Assembly: GCF_001654925.1 (NCBI RefSeq)
Contig: NZ_LXER01000020.1
Coordinates: 186,001 to 250,000, forward strand
DNA length: 64,000 nt
Direction of reading: 5' to 3'
Source: Buttiauxella brennerae ATCC 51605
GTDB taxonomy: Bacteria > Pseudomonadota > Gammaproteobacteria > Enterobacterales > Enterobacteriaceae
In this document: piece by piece, positions 58,389 through 64,000 of the stretch
How positions within the stretch are numbered: the stretch's first letter is position 1
Layout of the letters: each line of letters begins with the position of its first letter
Notes under the pieces: model-generated
The model's database searches: none
Seen by the model: only the letters and a program-made list of their open reading frames with translations
What the model was told of the DNA's origin: nothing
Translations under genes and position numbers: made by a program

Positions 58389-59411
58389 TTATCCTCCTGG
58401 AACAGGTTCAGCCGCTGGCCGGCCACTCGGGCGCCAACGTTCAAGAATCACAACGCACGCCCAGCCATACAGGGCAACCACAACATACAAAGAGCAACGC
58501 ATCGCAGACGCCAGCCAGACATCTTTCCCCGACGCGCTATCCTGAATGGCGGGGCCAAACAAGATGAGACAAGTCACCCAGGCATTACTCCAGAAAGAGG
58601 GGGTAAAGCGGTTCGCCACCAGCCGTACAAGACGCCGGGCAACCCAAAGGCTCAGCAGAGCCATCCACAGCACCAGCATTAATAACGAAGGCCAGATGGT
58701 GAGCGCGAACCACAGCAACGCGGCAAGCCCCGCACCCATCAGCGTCGAAAGCACCAGCTCGCGTCCTACCTGTTTTGCCGCCAGGGTATTCGTTTGCTGA
58801 GCGAGCATGACGGTTTTCATCACCGCCGGGATATAAAACGCCGGGTTGCTTAACGCCAGTAACCACACCGGTAACACAATCAGTACCGCACGTAAGGCCA
58901 GCAGATGCGGTGACTCCGGCGCCAGTGCCACTTTGGCAGCCGCAGCGTGGGTGGCTTGCGGTGGAAACAGTGCCAGCGCGAAGCGGTTAACGACCGTGCC
59001 AATGATGATGCCAAGCCCCATCATCTGGGCGATGCCAATCGCAAGTGATTGTTCAATCAGCCCGGCGATGGGAATAATGGTGACCGCCGTAATCAGCAGC
59101 ATCGCCTGCATCCCTTTGCCTTTGAGCCCCATCAGCATCAACAGGTAAAGCAGCAAGGCGGTAAACAACAGCGCGGGCAACGGATAATGCGTCAGCAAAG
59201 GCACCATCAACACGCCGCCAATCATGGTTGCCATCAGCAGCAAACCAACGACAATCCCCTTCTTGATGGGCAGCGGTTTCCCCTGGCACAGCACTATCCA
59301 CGCCATGATGCAGCCGAGGTGCGGCATCGGTAGTGCGAGCCCGTAACAGACCAGCACCGCAATGGCGACCCCAACCCCAATCCTCAGTACGGCACGATCC
59401 CCGTTATGCAT
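58389..59411 (-). CDS. DUF2955 membrane protein (FUSC/aromatic acid exporter-like)
   Basis: The 340-residue protein has about ten hydrophobic segments in two sets (LRIGVGVAIAVLVCYGLALP, WLLALSNPAFYIPAVMKTVM). It resembles the DUF2955 family, distant relatives of the FUSC/AaeB exporters. It lies eight bases after an HlyD adaptor gene, as aaeB lies after aaeA, so it is probably the inner-membrane pump of this export system. Substrate unknown; aromatic or other organic acids are a guess from AaeB. Confidence 0.78.
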   Translation of the reverse strand: MHNGDRAVLRIGVGVAIAVLVCYGLALPMPHLGCIMAWIVLCQGKPLPIKKGIVVGLLLMATMIGGVLMVPLLTHYPLPALLFTALLLYLLMLMGLKGKGMQAMLLITAVTIIPIAGLIEQSLAIGIAQMMGLGIIIGTVVNRFALALFPPQATHAAAAKVALAPESPHLLALRAVLIVLPVWLLALSNPAFYIPAVMKTVMLAQQTNTLAAKQVGRELVLSTLMGAGLAALLWFALTIWPSLLMLVLWMALLSLWVARRLVRLVANRFTPSFWSNAWVTCLILFGPAIQDSASGKDVWLASAMRCSLYVVVALYGWACVVILERWRPSGRPAAEPVPGG

Positions 59412-59419
59412 GGCGAACC

Positions 59420-60514
59420 TCAGTAGATATACGAGAACCAGCTCATCAATCGTATGTAGATGCTACCGAAGAAGCTCATCAGGCCGCTGCCATTGGCATA
59501 AACCAACACATCCGCCTGCCCACCCACCCGCAAGTTTTGAACGGGTGGAAAATCATCTTTAACAAAAGCAATTTTGACCGGGAAACGCTGCGCCTGGCGC
59601 AACCAATCGCGGTTGTTATCCACCGTTGGCAACACGCCTGCAGGCTGGCTTTGCGTGGCACTGACGCCATAGCTAATGCTGCGCACCTGGCCTTTGAAAA
59701 TATGCCCCGGCATGCTGTCGAGCAGAACCGCCACTTCATCCCCGACGTTCACGTTGCCAATGTTGTTTTCAGTCATGTCGGCGCTAATCCAGACATCGTT
59801 AATCGCCACCAGCGTCATCACGGGTGCTCCGGCCCCCAGAAACTGGCCGATGTCCGTGCGCAGGTCCGTCACCAGCCCTCGGTTGGTCGCGAGTACCACG
59901 GTATTTTTGCGGTCCAGTTCGGCTTTATGCACGGCTGAACGCGCACTCAAGAGCTGCGAATTGTTATCGCCCGCAACACCTGCGGCTTCGGTTGCCCGGC
60001 GCACATCAGCAGCGGCCGCCGCCATCTGGCTGCGCGCGGTTTCGCGCGTAGCCTGTGCCACTTCAAGGCGACGAACGGAAATAGTGCCGGGGTCTTCGCG
60101 ATATAAACGTTCCTGGCGTTCCGCGTCTTTCGCCGCGTTTTGATATGCCGCTGTCGCGGCCTGCAAACCCGCTTTGGAAGCAGCAATGGTTTCATTGTTG
60201 GCTTTGACCGAACTGAGCACCGTTTCATAATCTGAACGCGCTCGCGCCAGCGCAATGTCATAAGGCTCAGGATCAAGCTCAAACAGCGGGTCACCTGGCG
60301 AAACCTCCTGATTGTCACGCACATAGACTTTCTGAATTTGGCCTGCGACTTCGGCAGAGATAGGGATCACAAACGCCTGTATCCGTGCCTGAGAGGTATA
60401 AGGCGTAAGGCGGTCGGCCGCTAAATACCAGCAAAGGAGTAAAACAATCACCACGAGGAGACCAATCACGCCACTACGGCTGGCAAGCCCTGCCGGGGAA
60501 GAGGGTTCTGTCAT
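59420..60514 (-). CDS. HlyD-family membrane fusion protein (EmrA/AaeA type)
   Basis: This periplasmic adaptor links an inner-membrane pump to an outer-membrane factor. The 364-residue protein has an N-terminal anchor (VIGLLVVIVLLLCWYLAADR), then the biotinyl-lipoyl half-motif AFVIPISAEVAGQIQKVYVR and NQEVSPGDPLFELDP. A coiled-coil hairpin (about 90-200) follows, then the second lipoyl half and beta-barrel (VWISADMTENNIGNVNVGDE). Its start overlaps the outer-membrane factor stop by four bases. Confidence 0.9.
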   Translation of the reverse strand: MTEPSSPAGLASRSGVIGLLVVIVLLLCWYLAADRLTPYTSQARIQAFVIPISAEVAGQIQKVYVRDNQEVSPGDPLFELDPEPYDIALARARSDYETVLSSVKANNETIAASKAGLQAATAAYQNAAKDAERQERLYREDPGTISVRRLEVAQATRETARSQMAAAAADVRRATEAAGVAGDNNSQLLSARSAVHKAELDRKNTVVLATNRGLVTDLRTDIGQFLGAGAPVMTLVAINDVWISADMTENNIGNVNVGDEVAVLLDSMPGHIFKGQVRSISYGVSATQSQPAGVLPTVDNNRDWLRQAQRFPVKIAFVKDDFPPVQNLRVGGQADVLVYANGSGLMSFFGSIYIRLMSWFSYIY

Positions 60515-62034
60515 TGCTGTTTACCTTCTTTGGGTAACGTTGCTGATGGCAAAGGTGCATCCAATAAAGGCACCCAGTTGTCTCGCTGGCGTAAATGAGC
60601 GTCGGTTTGCGGGTCAACCAGCGGACGTTCGCGCCCTTTCTCCCAGCCGCCGCCCAGCGCTTTATAGAGTGTGATGAGGTCGCGCATCAACGCACCCCGA
60701 CTGTTCACCAGCCTTTCTTGTTGGTTGAACAGCGCACGCTGCGAATCCAGCACGCGCTGGAAATCGGCCATGCCCTCGCGGTATTGCGTGTTTGCAATAT
60801 CCAGAGAACGGTTAGCCGCCTGCCCCGTTTGCGTCAGCAGGTCGATCTCTTGTTTGTCGTTGGCATAGGCAACCGCGGCATCATCGACTTCACGTGCCGC
60901 CTGAAACACCGTGTCCCGATAGCGTTCATGCAGTTGCAGGAAGCGGGCATCTTGCACCAGCACCTGGTTACCGAGCCGCCCTTGATCCAACAGATTCCAG
61001 CTGAACGTTGGCCCCGCCACCCAGGACAAGGTGCTGCTGTTGCCATCACGGGCGCTGATACCCACGCTGCCGATAAGAGAAATAGAAGGATAAAGATCAG
61101 CTTCTGCCACGCCGATCAGTGCCGATTGAGCAGCCAGTTGCCGCTCGGCAACCCGCACATCAGGTCTGCGACGCAGCAAATCCGCAGGCACTTCGGAGAC
61201 CAGAGCCAAATCCCCTTTAGGGAGCACGCCGGTGCTCGTTGCCATTTCAGGCAGAGGACCAGGTTTACGAGCCAGCAGCACACTCAGCGCATTCTGGCTT
61301 TGGCGCAGGCTGGTTTCCAGTTGTGGAAGGCTGGAGAGAGTTGATAAATATTGCGTTTTCGCCTGCTGTACATCCAGCTCCGCGCTGTTGCCACTGAGGA
61401 ATAATTTCTCGGTGATTTCCAGGCTGCGCTGCTGAATTTTGGCGTTGCTGTGGGTGATCTCCAGTCGGGCTTCAAGCGTGCGAATGTTGACGTACAGTTG
61501 CGCGACTTGCGCCGCCATCAGCACCTGAATATCGTCATATTGAGCCAGGGTGGCGAAGTAATTCGCATCAGCAGACTCTATCCCGCGCTTAAACTTACCC
61601 CAGAAATCAATTTCCCAGCCGAGGTTAAAACCCGCGCCATAGGTGGTGCTGGAGATATAACGGCCATCGTGTTGCTGGCCGCCGGTAAGCACTTCCCCAT
61701 CACCAATGGTGGCCTGGGGCGAGAGCAGACTCTCGGCAATCCCCAGTTGGGCGCGTGATTCCAGCAGGCGCAGACCGGCGATTTTAACGTCCGGGTTTTT
61801 ACGTAAAGCCTCGTTAACCAGAAAAGTCAGCGTCGGGTCATTGAGCTGCACCCACCACTGGTCGTAATTGGTTTGGGATGCTTTGGCAGCCATGGTGTTT
61901 GTCGCCGGCTGCCATTGCGCCACTTCCGGCACCTGCGGGGTTTTATAGTCCGGCCCAAGAGTGGTACACGCGCTCAAGACCAGGCTTGCGCCCCCTGTTA
62001 GCAGGAGGCGCCTGAATCTATCCTCACAGAGCAT
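60511..62034 (-). CDS. outer-membrane efflux lipoprotein, NodT/OprM-like
   Basis: This is a TolC-superfamily trimeric channel. The 507-residue precursor has a lipoprotein signal with lipobox LSAC (Cys23), followed by TTLGPDYKTPQVPEVAQW. Two long internal repeats give the alpha-barrel (LRLLESRAQLGIAESLLSPQ; QYREGMADFQRVLDSQRALF). It overlaps the AI-2E gene upstream by 11 bases and hlyD-like downstream by four. NodT-type channels usually serve RND or FUSC-type pumps, consistent with this operon. Confidence 0.92.
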   Translation of the reverse strand: MLCEDRFRRLLLTGGASLVLSACTTLGPDYKTPQVPEVAQWQPATNTMAAKASQTNYDQWWVQLNDPTLTFLVNEALRKNPDVKIAGLRLLESRAQLGIAESLLSPQATIGDGEVLTGGQQHDGRYISSTTYGAGFNLGWEIDFWGKFKRGIESADANYFATLAQYDDIQVLMAAQVAQLYVNIRTLEARLEITHSNAKIQQRSLEITEKLFLSGNSAELDVQQAKTQYLSTLSSLPQLETSLRQSQNALSVLLARKPGPLPEMATSTGVLPKGDLALVSEVPADLLRRRPDVRVAERQLAAQSALIGVAEADLYPSISLIGSVGISARDGNSSTLSWVAGPTFSWNLLDQGRLGNQVLVQDARFLQLHERYRDTVFQAAREVDDAAVAYANDKQEIDLLTQTGQAANRSLDIANTQYREGMADFQRVLDSQRALFNQQERLVNSRGALMRDLITLYKALGGGWEKGRERPLVDPQTDAHLRQRDNWVPLLDAPLPSATLPKEGKQQ

Positions 62035-63136
62035 CTTGTCCGCTCAACGTCGGGCCAGATGGACCTTCTTTGACCCAGGCCATAAAGATTCGGTAACCGA
62101 TGGAAAGCAGCGTGGCACCGATAAACATGCCGAGAATACCGCTCGTCGCCATACCACCCAGCGCACCCAACAGCACCACAGGCATGGGTACATCGACCCC
62201 GCGCCCCAGCAACAGTGGTTTGAGCACGTTATCAGCCATACCCGCGATAATCAGCAATACCGTGAACACGACATTCATTGCCGTACCGTGGTCGCCCATC
62301 ATCCACATAATAACGATAGCCGGTGCCGTAACGAGTATGACCGGAACCTGCGCAATCCCTAAAATCAGCGCCAGCACGAAGAAGATGCCCACCGCAGGAA
62401 TACCGGCAATCGCCATCACGATGCCTGCCAGCAATGCCTGGATAAAGGCCACGCCGATAACCCCCATCGCCACCGCACGAATGGTGTTGGTGCACAGTGT
62501 TGTCAGTGCCGGGCCTTTTCTCTCATCGGTAATACGTGTGGCAATACTGGTGGCACTCCTCGCACCTGGTGCGCCCCAGGCCATCATGATCCCGGCAACA
62601 ATAAAGGAGAAGACAAAGCCAATTAAACCACCGCTCATACTGGCCAGAATGGTAATGACCTGGCGGGTGATTTCCCCTAACTGCGGGCCATAACTTTTCA
62701 CTAAACCGGGCAAGTCAGTTGAGGCTTTCATCCAGACGATATAAATTTTTTCACCGACGACAGGAATAGCCATCAGACGATTCGAAGGTGACGGAATAAC
62801 CAGGCTATCGCTGGTCACTTTGGCAATCAGCACACTGACGCTATCACCCAAAGAGCTAATCATCGCGATGGTTGGCACCACAATTAACAGCACGCCCAAC
62901 AGCACCAGCAATGTCGCAGCCCAGCCCTGTTTTCCCCCCATACGCGCAGCAAAACGTTGATGAAGCGGATACAGCGTCACCGCCAGAATAAGTGCCCACA
63001 GCAGCATATTCATAAATGGCGAGATGACCGTAAAGCAGAAGGAAGCTAATGCGAGGATAAGACCAAATTTAATGAACATATCCAGAAATCTGGCTACCAG
63101 TCTTTTCTCAGCTTGCGGGGTATCGTTAATTTCCAT
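62024..63136 (-). CDS. AI-2E family transporter (PerM/YdiK-like)
   Basis: The 370-residue membrane protein has about eight helices and the family pattern with a large soluble loop after helix 3. The conserved block LILGIAQVPVILVTAPAIVI and the late GLLGALGG-like VVLLGALGGMATSGILGMFI match the YdiK group. Members move autoinducer-2, sodium or other solutes; this one is not assignable. The start MEINDTPQAEKRLVARFL at 63136 is preferred; MPAMDSYVV at 63187 is in frame. It is first of the five-gene operon, overlapping the outer-membrane factor gene. Confidence 0.85.
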   Translation of the reverse strand: MEINDTPQAEKRLVARFLDMFIKFGLILALASFCFTVISPFMNMLLWALILAVTLYPLHQRFAARMGGKQGWAATLLVLLGVLLIVVPTIAMISSLGDSVSVLIAKVTSDSLVIPSPSNRLMAIPVVGEKIYIVWMKASTDLPGLVKSYGPQLGEITRQVITILASMSGGLIGFVFSFIVAGIMMAWGAPGARSATSIATRITDERKGPALTTLCTNTIRAVAMGVIGVAFIQALLAGIVMAIAGIPAVGIFFVLALILGIAQVPVILVTAPAIVIMWMMGDHGTAMNVVFTVLLIIAGMADNVLKPLLLGRGVDVPMPVVLLGALGGMATSGILGMFIGATLLSIGYRIFMAWVKEGPSGPTLSGQDAL

Positions 63137-63756
63137 GATGCGGTTATTCCAGTTGATAGTGACCACGTAACTATCCATAGCGGGCACAGTAAAGCCCTGT
63201 CCATAGACAGATGGTATTGCGTTAAAGCAGGAAAGTATGAGTTAAGTTATATAAATGAAACCAATCGCTATTGAATTTCATTAACTATTTTCATAATAGA
63301 ACAAACAGACACACTTGCAAAGAAAGTCACAACGAGTATTTGTGAGTAGCTTAACGTCTAAAAACAAAGATAAAAAAACCTTAATATAACGCCACTGAGT
63401 TTTTTAATACGTTTTTCGACAAACACACCAACAAAAAATCAGAATTAAAATCTGCCAACCATCACTTTCACACTCAAAAGTGTTATGTAAAAAGCTGTAA
63501 TAGACCTGTAATCGATGAAAATATTGTACAAAATTAATGAAATAGCATTAACAGTACAACATTGCAGGTGTATTTTATGCCTCTATCGCTCTCATGAACT
63601 GGATTATACAAAAGCATAAAACCAACTTAGATAGCACACAACAATGCAAATTGTTTTTTATTTTTTAATAAACATTCATTAGCTTGAATAAAGTAAGGCT
63701 GTTATTCATATACGCCTCTCTTAGCAAGAATAATGAATAGCACTGATTTTTATTTT
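63137..63756. promoter_or_regulatory. AT-rich intergenic region with a 36-base interrupted palindrome
   Basis: 620 bases without a gene, upstream of the exporter operon. The clearest structure is at 63524-63559: TTGTAC-AAAA-TTAATG, six bases, CATTAA-CA-GTACAA, with twelve matched positions in two blocks per arm. It may be an operator or hairpin. A smaller hairpin CACTTTCACACTCAAAAGTG lies near 63462. Otherwise only AT-rich sequence is seen. Confidence 0.5.
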
Positions 63757-64000
63757 TCACATATCGATAAACGGTAAACGTCTGCGCTTTTGCTGGCGTG
63801 TTGGTTTTGATATTGCCTTTGCCATCGCCTCACCTATTTCCGCGCAAACCGTCAGCCCCTGAACGAATGGCTGGTCGTGCATCAGCCAGGGTAATGCACC
63901 AAAAGCAATACTCCCGCGCACAGCGGCAGGTTCCAGCAACCGGTAATCATCGCCGACTTCCGGAATATCCTCTCCGGTTTCTTGCAGTTGTTTTCGTAAC
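63757..64000 (-). CDS. unrecognised protein, C-terminal part only
   Basis: The frame is open from the window edge (position 64000) to a stop at 63757, giving the last 80 or so residues. They include EVGDDYRLLEPAAVRGSIAF, GALPWLMHDQPFVQGLTVCA, and a very basic end (KPTRQQKRRRLPFIDM). I do not recognise the family. The TTG at 63937-63939 could be read as a start, but the frame continues upstream without a stop, so the gene probably begins outside the window. The tail is soluble-looking, with one short hydrophobic patch. Confidence 0.55.
   Translation of the reverse strand, partial: LRKQLQETGEDIPEVGDDYRLLEPAAVRGSIAFGALPWLMHDQPFVQGLTVCAEIGEAMAKAISKPTRQQKRRRLPFIDM

Overview
The window is chromosomal DNA of a member of the Enterobacteriaceae that is close to, but not, Escherichia coli. 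From position 1 to about 43,580 the genes follow the order of the E. coli 52-53 minute region: yfcH, hisPMQJ, argT, ubiX, purF, cvpA, dedD, folC, accD, dedA, truA, usg, pdxB, flk, yfcJ, fabB, mnmC, yfcL, epmC, yfcA, mepA, aroC, prmB, smrB, sixA, fadJI, yfcZ, fadL, mlaA, yfdC and tRNA-Arg argW. Three differences from K-12 stand out. A 6-phospho-beta-glucosidase with a divergent GntR regulator lies between flk and yfcJ. The complete cytochrome c maturation operon ccmABCDEFGH lies between mlaA and yfdC. The yfc fimbrial operon that K-12 carries beside sixA is absent.

The core part carries readable regulation. hisJ and argT each have a sigma-54 promoter with upstream NtrC-type palindromes. cvpA-purF has a PurR box. 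fabB has a FabR-type palindrome. fadI and fadL carry FadR operators, so fatty acid synthesis, oxidation and uptake genes are all here under related control. Two ERIC elements occur: one in the fadI leader between the FadR site and the start codon, and one between the likely argW promoter and the mature tRNA. A second, short GC-rich repeat family has four intergenic copies.

Downstream of argW the content is accessory (43,580-64,000). It starts with a chaperone-usher fimbrial operon of Pap-like order (major pilin, PapH-like subunit, usher, chaperone, four minor pilins, tip adhesin). The adhesin gene is broken by an IS1-family element. Divergent from the operon is an IprA/YaiV-like regulator, followed by a PglL/Wzy-type O-oligosaccharyltransferase, then a second IprA-like regulator and a membrane protein that fuses a PTS EIIC domain to an EAL c-di-GMP phosphodiesterase domain. 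Together these look like a surface-structure and biofilm module, possibly a glycosylated fimbria; the functional link is inference.

A tightly packed five-gene operon follows: AI-2E permease family, NodT-type outer-membrane factor, HlyD adaptor, DUF2955 membrane protein and a two-helix potassium-channel-like protein. It looks like a tripartite exporter with an unusual partner. The window ends inside a gene I do not recognise.
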